Shown piece after piece: positions 26,233 to 33,324 of a stretch of 34,631 nt of DNA. Made by a program: the position numbers and the translations under genes. The notes beneath the pieces were generated by a model. That model was not told the origin of the DNA. It did no database searches and was given only the letters and a program-made list of their open reading frames with translations. This DNA is from an uncultured Bacillota bacterium (lineage in GTDB: Bacteria; Bacillota_I; Bacilli_A; Erysipelotrichales; Erysipelotrichaceae): the NCBI GenBank assembly GCA_949298975.1, contig CASFYR010000029.1:1-34631 (forward strand). The letters are read 5' to 3'. Every line of letters begins with the position of its first letter. Positions within the stretch are counted from its first letter, which is position 1.

Positions 26233-26861
26233 TGCAGGTACAGCAGATATTTGCCACCAAGGGTAATCTGTTGCAGGCCAAAAAATCTTTGGCTTTAGCT
26301 AAAATGGGTTATGACTTAATGGATCGTAAACGTAATATCCTTATCCGCGAGATGATGATGCTTAACGATAAGGTGCGTCTCATGCGTAACGAGATTACCG
26401 ATGCGTATGCTTTGGGTTACTATTATCTGCAACAGGCCAATATTTCAACCGGGGTCATCTCGAATATTTCCCGTCAGGTCAAAATCGAAGATTCGGTACG
26501 TTTGACTTACCGCAGTATTATGGGAGTCGAAGTGCCAAGCGTCATTTATACACCAAAAGAAACATCGATCCAGTATGGACTGGCTGATACTAACTCCCGG
26601 GTCGATGAGGCTTATCTGCAATTCCAGAAGGTCAAGGATCTGACGATGATCTTAGCAGAAGTCGATAACAGCGTTTATCGTTTGGCTTATTCGATCCGTA
26701 AGACCCAAAAGCGGGCCAATGCCTTGAAAAATATCGTTATTCCTAATTTTGAGTATACGGTAAAATTTATTACCGATGCTCTGGAAGAAAAGGAAAGAGA
26801 AGAATTTTCCAGACAGAAGGTCATTAAAAAACAAAAAGAACATGAAGCACAAGAAGCATAA
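26232..26861 (+). CDS. ntpD: V-type ATPase subunit D (central shaft)
   Basis: 209 residues with the antiparallel coiled coil of the rotor shaft: N-terminal TKGNLLQAKKSLALAKMGYDLMDRKRNILI and C-terminal SIRKTQKRANALKNIVIPNF, the two most conserved blocks. GGAG lies 7 nt before the ATG. It ends the operon; its stop codon lies in the loop of the terminator hairpin. Confidence 0.96.
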   Translation: MQVQQIFATKGNLLQAKKSLALAKMGYDLMDRKRNILIREMMMLNDKVRLMRNEITDAYALGYYYLQQANISTGVISNISRQVKIEDSVRLTYRSIMGVEVPSVIYTPKETSIQYGLADTNSRVDEAYLQFQKVKDLTMILAEVDNSVYRLAYSIRKTQKRANALKNIVIPNFEYTVKFITDALEEKEREEFSRQKVIKKQKEHEAQEA

Positions 26862-26874
26862 TCTTGTGCTTTTT
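26845..26874 (+). terminator. Intrinsic terminator of the V-ATPase operon
   Basis: AAGCACAAGA pairs perfectly with TCTTGTGCTT around a 7-nt loop that contains the ntpD stop codon, followed by a T-run. The 5' arm is coding sequence. Confidence 0.88.
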
Positions 26875-26890
26875 CTTTAGAATATCAGGT

Positions 26891-26896
26891 TATAAT
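26891..26896 (+). promoter_or_regulatory. -10 box giving a likely leaderless transcript
   Basis: TATAAT ends 5 nt before ATG 26902 and 8 nt before the adjacent ATG 26905, with no ribosome site between. The predicted start point falls on the start codons. Confidence 0.5.
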
Positions 26897-26901
26897 GATT
26901 A

Positions 26902-27741
26902 ATGATGCAAAGAATTAAATTGGTCCTGATCCTAATTATGATACTGTTGGCAAGCGGTTGTAAGACAAGCCAAAGCGTTCAGATCGACGATATCCCACCA
27001 TATAATGGTGAGCTTTGGATCGCTGTCAATGACAATGTTCCATATTTTACCGAAGATGAGCTGACCGATGCCGCTATTGATTTTGAGTATTATGCACCGC
27101 TGGATGAACTGGGTCGGGCTGTTTTGGCATACGCTTCGATCAGCACTGATCTGATGCCGACCAAAGAAAGGGGAAGTATCAGCAATATTAAGCCCAGCGG
27201 CTGGCACAGCATTAAATTGAGCGACGGTTCATGGTTATATAACCGCTGTCACTTGATCGGTTATCAATTGACCGGTGAAGACGCCAACGAGCGCAATCTC
27301 ATTACCGGTACGGCCTATTTTAATACCAAAGGCATGCTGATGATCGAAAATTATGTAGCCGGGTATATTGAAGCGACCGATAATCATGTCTTGTATCGGG
27401 TCACTCCGGTGTATGAAGGCAGTGATCTTGTTGCCAAAGGGGTTTTGATGGAGGCCTTGTCAATTGAAGATGAAGGTGAGGGAATCAAACTTTGCGTTTT
27501 TGTTTATAATGTCCAAGATGGGATAACGATCGATTATGCCAGCGGCGAAGCTGAAGAAATAAAGGGGGCGGAAGATGAAAACTCCGCTCTCTATATCTTA
27601 AATACCAACACCAAAAAATTTCATGATCCATCATGCCCGAGCGTTGATGATATCAAAAGTGAAAACCGCCAAGAATTTGTTGGAAGCTGCTCTAAATTGC
27701 TGGATAAGGGTTATACGCCATGCAAGATCTGCCAGCCCTAG
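26902..27741 (+). CDS. Lipoprotein DNA/RNA non-specific endonuclease with an Ada-like zinc-binding tail
   Basis: 279 residues. A lipoprotein signal peptide ends in the lipobox LLASGC. The nuclease domain (about 60-215) resembles EndA-type beta-beta-alpha-metal nucleases: NRCHLIGYQLTGEDANERNL holds the likely catalytic His117 and the metal-binding Asn, corresponding to the DRGH motif of the family. The C-terminus (about 232-279) reads YILNTNTKKFHDPSCPSV and later GYTPCKICQP, a His/Cys pattern seen in Ada-like metal-binding tails fused to several secreted nucleases. Anchored outside the membrane, it may degrade external DNA for nutrition or uptake; that is inference. It converges on the MATE gene with a 4-nt overlap and no terminator between. 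Confidence 0.88.
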   Translation: MMQRIKLVLILIMILLASGCKTSQSVQIDDIPPYNGELWIAVNDNVPYFTEDELTDAAIDFEYYAPLDELGRAVLAYASISTDLMPTKERGSISNIKPSGWHSIKLSDGSWLYNRCHLIGYQLTGEDANERNLITGTAYFNTKGMLMIENYVAGYIEATDNHVLYRVTPVYEGSDLVAKGVLMEALSIEDEGEGIKLCVFVYNVQDGITIDYASGEAEEIKGAEDENSALYILNTNTKKFHDPSCPSVDDIKSENRQEFVGSCSKLLDKGYTPCKICQP

Positions 27742-29069
27742 TAGATCAGTCGCTTTGTCTTAAGATAATAGACGATACCGTAAAGATCGGCTAAAAACCA
27801 GCCGATCGGTACTGCTAGCCAGATACCGTTTGTATTAAGCAAGGGCAAGGACGATAGAACATAGGCTAAAAGTACTCGGGTGCCAAGCGATATTACAGTC
27901 AGGATTAAAGACATTGCTGGACGGGCAATGGCGCGGTAATATCCATAAAGCATAAACAGAATGCCAATCAATAGATAAAAACTGCCTTCAATCCTTAAAT
28001 AGGCCGCTCCAATGCTGATGATTTCGTTTTCCTGACCATTGATAAAGATCTTCAACAGATCTTCGGCCAAGATAAAGATCAGCGATGAGAGCAAAAGGCA
28101 GAAGACAGAAACGGTTATCAAAGCACTATTGATTCCTTGTTTGATCCTTTTAGTTTTTTGAGCGCCAAAGTTTTGGGCAACAAAAGTAGAAAAGGCATTG
28201 CCGAAATCCTGGACCGGCATATAAGCTAATGAGTCAATCTTGACGGCGGCACTGAAGGCAGTCATGACGCTTATTCCGAAACTGTTGACCAAGCCCTGAA
28301 CTGCTAAAATGCCTAAATTCATTATCGACTGCTGCATGCAGGTAAAAAGGGAATAATTGGCTAATTGCTTGATGATCGATCGATCCCATTCTATATTACG
28401 CAGTTTAAAACGATATACGGCAAAACGGCTCCAAAAATATACGGCAATACCGATCGATGAAAGGTATTGTGCGATAACGGTTGCCAGCGCTGCTCCGCTT
28501 ACGCCCATTTTAAAGCCTAAAATAAACCACAGATCCAAAACGATATTGACTATTGCGCTGAACGCCAAAAAAATCAGCGGTGTGAACGAATCGCCGATTG
28601 ACCTCAGCAGATTGGCAAAATAGTTATAGATGAATACGGCCAAGATCCCGCCAAAAATAATCAGTAAATAATCTTTCATCAAAGGAATAATTGCCGATGG
28701 TATTTGCAGCAATGCGAGAATGAGATCGATCTGCCAATATACAAAAAGCGTTATAAAAAGGGTTAAAACCAAGATCAAAACAAAAGCCAGGCTAAAGGCT
28801 TTTTTCAATGTATCAAAACATTGCCTGCCGTATTGAATTGCAAAATAAGCTGCCGAGCCCATACATAGACCGATCAAAACGGAAGTCAAAAAGGTCATCA
28901 AAGTATAAGAAGAACCAACCGCCGCTAAAGCATTATTACCGACGTATTGACCGACGATGTAAGTATCGGCAAGATTATAGGCTTGCTGTAAAAGATTGCC
29001 CAGCATTAAAGGCCAGGCAAATTTCAACAGACCGATGGTAATATTTCCTTTAGTCAGATCATGTTCCAT
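27738..29069 (-). CDS. MATE-family efflux transporter
   Basis: 443 residues and about 12 transmembrane helices in two homologous halves. Family marks are LKFAWPLMLGNLLQQAYNLADTYIVGQYVG at the start, AVGSSYTLMTFLTSVLIGLCMGSA, and in the second half VQDFGNAFSTFVAQNFGAQKTKRIKQG. Such carriers exchange cations for drugs or metabolites; the substrate is unknown. There is no good ribosome site before the ATG. Its promoter contains a GTTTACTAAAC palindrome. The stop overlaps the stop of the convergent nuclease gene. Confidence 0.95.
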   Translation of the reverse strand: MEHDLTKGNITIGLLKFAWPLMLGNLLQQAYNLADTYIVGQYVGNNALAAVGSSYTLMTFLTSVLIGLCMGSAAYFAIQYGRQCFDTLKKAFSLAFVLILVLTLFITLFVYWQIDLILALLQIPSAIIPLMKDYLLIIFGGILAVFIYNYFANLLRSIGDSFTPLIFLAFSAIVNIVLDLWFILGFKMGVSGAALATVIAQYLSSIGIAVYFWSRFAVYRFKLRNIEWDRSIIKQLANYSLFTCMQQSIMNLGILAVQGLVNSFGISVMTAFSAAVKIDSLAYMPVQDFGNAFSTFVAQNFGAQKTKRIKQGINSALITVSVFCLLLSSLIFILAEDLLKIFINGQENEIISIGAAYLRIEGSFYLLIGILFMLYGYYRAIARPAMSLILTVISLGTRVLLAYVLSSLPLLNTNGIWLAVPIGWFLADLYGIVYYLKTKRLIY

Positions 29070-29086
29070 AAAACCACACTAAAACA

Positions 29087-29115
29087 ATGATAGCAGAGTG
29101 TTTACTAAACAACAA
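29087..29115 (-). promoter_or_regulatory. Promoter of the MATE gene with an internal palindrome
   Basis: On the minus strand TTGTTG (-35) and TGCTATCAT (extended -10) are separated by 17 bp. The spacer and -35 region hold the perfect palindrome GTTTA-G-TAAAC (plus-strand 29100-29110), a likely operator. Confidence 0.5.
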
Positions 29116-29134
29116 GGTGTCAAAAAAATCTTTA

Positions 29135-29143
29135 TGGTATAAT
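29135..29143 (+). promoter_or_regulatory. Extended -10 promoter of the permease/pseudo-ATPase operon
   Basis: TGGTATAAT lies 57 bp before the permease start, giving a leader of about 50 nt. It is divergent from the MATE promoter about 20 bp away. No strong -35. Confidence 0.55.
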
Positions 29144-29200
29144 AATGGTGAATAAGGATTCTTTTGTAAGAGTGATGATCATAATGGAACAGGACAAAAG

Positions 29201-30427
29201 ATGAAGATGTGGTTAAGAAGACAAAAGTGGCTCTTTGCCCGTCATGGCAAAGCGAAGCTGGCAATTTTGGCAGCGACCTTTCTTGCAGTCTTTTTGAGCG
29301 GTCTTTTTCTGATTTCTTTATTCCGGGTTGAAAAAGCTGATAATTCATTCATGAGTACTCTCACCGTCAGAGCAGCCGGTCCGCTTGCTGATAAGCAGAG
29401 CGAACAGCTGAATGCCTTTTTACAAACAGCGGCCACCGATCTGAAAAGCGATCCGCATCTATACCTTGTAAGCTACCGCTTTAGTTCGGACACATTGCAT
29501 CATGCAACCAACGAAAAAAACATCTATCCCTATCCGCTGACGGTTTTAGGGGTAGCGGATATCAACGGTTATGATGCCATGATCACCGAGGGCTCTGATT
29601 TCACGGCTGCAGCGATCGATAAAGGGCAAATGGTCGCTTTGATCGATGAAGACTATTCCTTTGGTTATGGTTCGTCAATTAGAATCGGCGATCAGGTCAG
29701 CATCGCGATCGATCGCCCTGACGGTCAAGAAAATGTTTATCATCTGGAAGTTGTCGGCCGCTATCGGATGAGCGAAATCGAAAAACAGATCACCGGCTTT
29801 GACGATTGGCAGATCATGATCCCAGCTAAAACCCTTATCCGGATCATAGAGGAAGAAGCGGTCGTTTATGACGATGAGCCTTTGCCATATATCGATTATG
29901 AACTATTCTTTATGATCGATTCGTTCCAGCAATATCAGACACTCTTAAACGATTACCGCGAAACGATAAAGGATGATGATTTCAGTCTGACGTTTTACGA
30001 CAGTGGCCTGAAACAAAACGATGATTTTAATCATTTACGGCACTGCCTCACCATCGGTTTGGGGGCGGTTAGTCTTTTTTTACTTGGCGTTTTGATTTTT
30101 GGTCTTGCCCGCTATCAGCAAAAATACGATTATGAAAAAACGATCTATATCACCCTTGGCCTAAGTAAAACCCGCGTGGTTTGGCTTTTGATGCTTCAGC
30201 TTTTGTTTCCGTTGGTTACCGGCATTTTGGCTGGTGTTACCGCTTTGAATTTGAGCGGGGCATCACTTGTCAGTTGGCTGTTTAGCTATCATTGGGGTTA
30301 TAATCATATCGTCGGTTCTTTATCGTTTGGCGAAATGGTTTTATATGGTGGGGTATTGGTCTTTGCCGCTGGCTTAGCCGCTGTACTTTGGTCTAAGATT
30401 TACCGTAAGAGAGGTGATGGCCGATGA
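29201..30427 (+). CDS. MacB/FtsX-like ABC transporter permease
   Basis: 408 residues with the MacB topology: one N-terminal helix (LAILAATFLAVFLSGLFLIS), a large extracellular domain (about 45-280), then three helices (about 285-303, 330-352 and 382-398). The segment YEKTIYITLGLSKTRVVWLL matches the coupling helix that contacts an ATPase in FtsX-domain permeases. Relatives transmit force from ATP binding to extracytoplasmic partners instead of moving substrates through the membrane. AGGA lies upstream. It overlaps by 4 nt the next gene, whose product has an ABC-ATPase outline without Walker motifs. The extracellular domain is not recognised. Confidence 0.8.
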   Translation: MKMWLRRQKWLFARHGKAKLAILAATFLAVFLSGLFLISLFRVEKADNSFMSTLTVRAAGPLADKQSEQLNAFLQTAATDLKSDPHLYLVSYRFSSDTLHHATNEKNIYPYPLTVLGVADINGYDAMITEGSDFTAAAIDKGQMVALIDEDYSFGYGSSIRIGDQVSIAIDRPDGQENVYHLEVVGRYRMSEIEKQITGFDDWQIMIPAKTLIRIIEEEAVVYDDEPLPYIDYELFFMIDSFQQYQTLLNDYRETIKDDDFSLTFYDSGLKQNDDFNHLRHCLTIGLGAVSLFLLGVLIFGLARYQQKYDYEKTIYITLGLSKTRVVWLLMLQLLFPLVTGILAGVTALNLSGASLVSWLFSYHWGYNHIVGSLSFGEMVLYGGVLVFAAGLAAVLWSKIYRKRGDGR

Positions 30428-31014
30428 GCGAATTATTGACGATTAGCCGTCCGGAAAGGACGATTACGGTGCAAAGGGGAATTATCAGCGGCCTGCGGGT
30501 GCCAAAAGGGCAGGTCGATGACTGGTTGCGGCTATTGAGCGGACAGTCGTTTGACGGATCGCTTGTTTTTGAGGGTCAAAAGATCGACAGCAAATCTAAA
30601 GCAGCCGTCTTGAAGCAGGCTTCAATGGTCGTAAATGGTCATGACGATCTCTTTTTGGATCTTGACGCCATTGATAATATTATGTTTGCAGCCATGCTGC
30701 GCCGGCAACAAATAAGCGAGACTTTGGTCAGTGACGCTTTGAAACGGCTGGGTTTCCCAGAAGCAAAGTTGAGATTAACAACCGATCAATTAAACGACAG
30801 CGAACGCTTTTTGGTCGCCGCTCTAAGAGCGGCCCTCAGTGCTTCTTTGATCATCTTTAAAGACAGCGAACTTTTGACGGCTGCTTCCCTGGCGCTATTC
30901 CAACTGCTCCGTCTTTTTGACGATAAAAAAGGGCTGATTGTGGTTGGTGATGATCTTAAGGTGGGTCAGGTTGCTGATGTGTTATATGAAGTGGTCGATA
31001 GTGGGGCAAAGTAG
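30424..31014 (+). CDS. Degenerate ABC ATPase-like protein lacking Walker A and B
   Basis: 196 residues that follow the outline of a MacB/LolD-type ATPase but without its active residues. Where Walker A (GxxGxGKS/T) is expected there is GLRVPKGQVDDWLRLLSGQ; the expected FDG and Q-loop area reads LVFEGQKIDSKSKAAVLKQA. The signature region is LNDSERFLVAALRAALSASL instead of LSGGQ...ARAL, and the Walker B position is IIFKDSELL instead of LLADEP. The end (LIVVGDDLKVGQVADVLYEV) matches the H-loop region but has Asp-Asp where THD is usual. Length is about 30 residues short. The frame is intact and coupled to the permease, so it is probably a retained pseudo-ATPase. It is unlikely to hydrolyse ATP (inference). 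Confidence 0.72.
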   Translation: MSELLTISRPERTITVQRGIISGLRVPKGQVDDWLRLLSGQSFDGSLVFEGQKIDSKSKAAVLKQASMVVNGHDDLFLDLDAIDNIMFAAMLRRQQISETLVSDALKRLGFPEAKLRLTTDQLNDSERFLVAALRAALSASLIIFKDSELLTAASLALFQLLRLFDDKKGLIVVGDDLKVGQVADVLYEVVDSGAK

Positions 31015-31015
31015 A

Positions 31016-32170
31016 ATGAAAAGAATTACGGCAGTGGGAGCGATGCTGATGATCGTTCTGGCCTTAGGCGGTTGTCAGCCTAAAAGGAGTCAGATAGCGG
31101 AAATGAGCGTTGAATATGAAATCAGCGCACCTTTGATCACTACTTCAAAACTGGAGGAACTGACCGGTCCGCTTGGCATTTTTGCATCTTGCTACAACAC
31201 GCTGTATTATTATAATATCTTTAATGAAGAAATGGTTTTTCGGAAAGATAACTATCATATTTACACGGAAGAAGAGATCGAAGCGGGCATGATGCCGCAG
31301 ACACCGGAAATTGAAAGCACTGATTACTACGTTTTGGATGTTGCGGCTATGACGGCGAGAAAAATCGAATTAGAACTCAATGACAACGAAAGTATCCTAA
31401 AGATTGTTAAACTTAACGAAGAGGAATATTTCTATATAACCACCGAGCTAACCGATACCCGCTTTATCAGCCGTTACTATCTAGACCGCGGTGACAGCAG
31501 CAATGAGCTGATGCCTGCAGCGATCGCCGAAATGGATCCGAATTATAGCGGATATTACTATTTATATCCTGATTTTGCAGTATCCGGCGATGAGATCTAT
31601 TTTAGCTACAGCCGTTATGACGGCTGTGCCTCGATCTATACCGTGTATCGTTTGAATGAAGCGGGAGAAGCAAAGAAAATGACCGAGTTTTACGGCGACT
31701 TTGTCTTCAATGCCGATCTGTTAGAATCGACGGTGGATCAGTTGACGTTTTTGGACCATGATTACAGTCGGTTTTATTATTTAAACGGCGATCATTTTAT
31801 ATCTTATTCGGTCGAATATTATCTTGATAATGATTTTTATCTGGATCATCCGCTGGTAATCGACGGTCAGCCTTTTGCCGTATATTTGAGCGAGAGTCGG
31901 GATATTGGCTTTGTCGAGAACATCACTACTAATGAACATTTTGAATTTACAAGGCAAGGTACACCTCGTCGGTTTCTTGTTTGCTTTGACGATATGCTGA
32001 TGTTGCTGAACGGCCAGAAATTACTTTTTATAACTTACAGGGATAGAACTTGGTATTATCAGGATACCACAGTCGATTTTTCAGACATTAACAAGATTGA
32101 AATGATAAATGACAATGAGTTGCTTCTGCTTGGTATGGATCAGACGATCAGAAAGATGATTATTAAATAA
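31016..32170 (+). CDS. Lipoprotein of unknown function, third gene of the permease operon
   Basis: About 384 residues. The signal peptide MKRITAVGAMLMIVLALGGC ends in a good lipobox (LGGC). The mature part is rich in Tyr, Asp and short beta-strands with repeats of the type DxYYVLDV, EEYFYITTEL and GDEIYFSYSRYDG, reminiscent of a beta-propeller, but no family is recognised. The true start is ATG 31016, 1 nt after the pseudo-ATPase stop; a longer frame from 30938 lies inside that gene and would bury the signal peptide. Probably an extracytoplasmic partner of the permease (inference from context). Confidence 0.75.
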   Translation: MKRITAVGAMLMIVLALGGCQPKRSQIAEMSVEYEISAPLITTSKLEELTGPLGIFASCYNTLYYYNIFNEEMVFRKDNYHIYTEEEIEAGMMPQTPEIESTDYYVLDVAAMTARKIELELNDNESILKIVKLNEEEYFYITTELTDTRFISRYYLDRGDSSNELMPAAIAEMDPNYSGYYYLYPDFAVSGDEIYFSYSRYDGCASIYTVYRLNEAGEAKKMTEFYGDFVFNADLLESTVDQLTFLDHDYSRFYYLNGDHFISYSVEYYLDNDFYLDHPLVIDGQPFAVYLSESRDIGFVENITTNEHFEFTRQGTPRRFLVCFDDMLMLLNGQKLLFITYRDRTWYYQDTTVDFSDINKIEMINDNELLLLGMDQTIRKMIIK

Positions 32171-32219
32171 CATTCATTCATAATCATATTATCGTCAAAT
32201 GGAAACGGAGGTGTCGGAT

Positions 32220-32759
32220 ATGAAAAAGAGATATATTCTGGTCTTTATATTGGTCATCACTCTTTTTGGCGTCTTATCGACCTGTGAAAAAAGAGAAGAT
32301 CCGCTGATCAATAAGGCTTTGATTTCATTTAAAGAAAGCGGTTTTAGTAAATTGTATTATTACTATTCTTCAATTCCTCTTGGTGAAATGGAAGAGGCAG
32401 ATTCTCTTTCTCTTGAAGAAGTCCTGACATCATCATTTTTTGATTTTGATGAAGAAGCTATTGCTTTGATAAAGAATGATTATAACCGACTGATCGACGA
32501 ACTGATCACTTCTGTTGATTTAAGTCAACTGGAAAATATCGATAGATATGATCTGGTTTTTGAGGATCATATCTATTCCCTTAAAAACGCTGAATACCGG
32601 ATCTTTTTTGAAACCGATCAGAGAATCGTGGTGCAGGATCTGCAAAGCAAGGACTTAGCTGTTGAATACTATCAGACAAGTACCGACTGCACCAAAATCA
32701 TTGCCGACTGGCAGAAGCACATGAATGAATTGATCAGGAAATATTATAAATATTCATAG
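32220..32759 (+). CDS. Small secreted or lipid-anchored protein of unknown function
   Basis: About 179 residues. The N-terminus MKKRYILVFILVITLFGVLS is a signal peptide followed by TCEKRED; the lipobox LSTC is imperfect because Thr is uncommon before the cysteine, so it is either a lipoprotein or a simple secreted protein. The mature part is acidic and aromatic with no known motif. The start is set by GGAGGTG at 32207-32213, 7-9 nt before ATG 32220; an ATG at 32199 lies upstream of that site. It follows the preceding lipoprotein after about 50 bp and may share its operon. Confidence 0.65.
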   Translation: MKKRYILVFILVITLFGVLSTCEKREDPLINKALISFKESGFSKLYYYYSSIPLGEMEEADSLSLEEVLTSSFFDFDEEAIALIKNDYNRLIDELITSVDLSQLENIDRYDLVFEDHIYSLKNAEYRIFFETDQRIVVQDLQSKDLAVEYYQTSTDCTKIIADWQKHMNELIRKYYKYS

Positions 32760-32786
32760 ATGATCCTATGCAGCATTATAAGCAAG

Positions 32787-32795
32787 TGGTAAAAT
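32787..32795 (+). promoter_or_regulatory. Extended -10 promoter of leader unit 1
   Basis: TGGTAAAAT with an A-rich downstream stretch. The same -10 region is recognisable 1.1 kb downstream in leader unit 2 (TATAATAAAA), so the promoter belongs to the repeated unit. Confidence 0.5.
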
Positions 32796-32819
32796 AAAAA
32801 TGTAAATAGGAGTATCATC

Positions 32820-32882
32820 ATGTTAAGACATAACCCTCAAAGATATAAGAATGGAGATGTATTACAAACGCAAGTCGTTTAA
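32820..32882 (+). CDS. Putative leader peptide 1 (20 residues)
   Basis: The ORF MLRHNPQRYKNGDVLQTQVV starts at an ATG with AGGAG 7 nt upstream. It shares M-L-x-x-N-P-Q-R-Y-K-N-G with leader peptide 2. It runs through the 5' arm of the downstream terminator and ends in its loop, so a translating ribosome would prevent the hairpin from forming. No match to a known leader peptide is recognised. Confidence 0.5.
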   Translation: MLRHNPQRYKNGDVLQTQVV

Positions 32883-32895
32883 CTTGTGATTTTTT
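32869..32895 (+). terminator. Intrinsic terminator of leader unit 1
   Basis: CGCAAGT pairs with ACTTGTG (one G-T pair) around a 6-nt loop, followed by TTTTTT after one base. Confidence 0.65.
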
Positions 32896-32924
32896 GTTTT
32901 AAAAAGAAAATATCGTGAAAATTG

Positions 32925-33229
32925 ATGATATTTATAATGATATTAATTATATCGATAACATCTTATACGCTTGCTGATGTAAATACGGAAACTAGAAATC
33001 TAGACAAAATGATAAGAGAACCGTATACACATCGTTTGCAAGCGATCTTAGAATAAGCTTATGAAAGAGTTTATGAAATGGATGAGTATTTAATTGGATC
33101 GAGCATGGAAAGACCGGAATAGGAAGATTTAATAGAATAGGTACTTTCTATAATTCTTTGGCAAGTACTGTTAAATATTATCTTAATGAAACTTCACAAT
33201 CAAGAAATGTTGTGAATAATATATATTAA
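32925..33229 (+). pseudogene. Decayed secreted-protein gene behind leader unit 1
   Basis: An ATG at 32925 opens a frame with a signal peptide (MIFIMILIISITSYTLAD) and 43 codons to an in-frame TAA at 33054. The same frame continues with protein-like sequence (AYERVYEMDEYLIGSSMERP) to a second stop at 33120. From 33086 another frame is open to 33229 (for example IGRFNRIGTFYNSLASTVKY). The pattern is one gene with a nonsense mutation and a frameshift. Its place behind leader unit 1, and the ..AD-V-N.. junction after the signal peptide, parallel the gene at 34029, but the mature parts do not visibly match. The rest, to 33324, is AT-rich and shows no gene. Confidence 0.5.
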
Positions 33230-33324
33230 AAGAAACAGCAAAAATATAATATCCATTTCGATTGCACTCCTTTTTCTCATGTGGGCATAAATTGAATTAA
33301 TTAATTATAGTAATTTAGTGACAA

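Larger units (their letters stand above)
32790..32896 (+). repeat. Leader unit, copy 1 (promoter, short ORF, terminator)
   Basis: Similar over its whole length to 33911-34015: -10 box, ribosome site, short ORF and intrinsic terminator in the same order and spacing. A block of 25 bases (32830-32854) is identical in both copies (33951-33975). It precedes a decayed secreted-protein gene. No known riboswitch or T-box core (such as AGGGTGG) is seen. Confidence 0.8.

Noticed and set aside
29145-29204. 19-codon ORF overlapping the permease start (possible leader peptide)
   Set aside because: Its ATG lies 1 nt after the -10 box, upstream of where transcription should begin, so it would not be on the mRNA.
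30938-31015. Upstream extension of the lipoprotein gene
   Set aside because: It lies inside the pseudo-ATPase gene and would put 26 residues before a clear lipoprotein signal peptide that starts at 31016.
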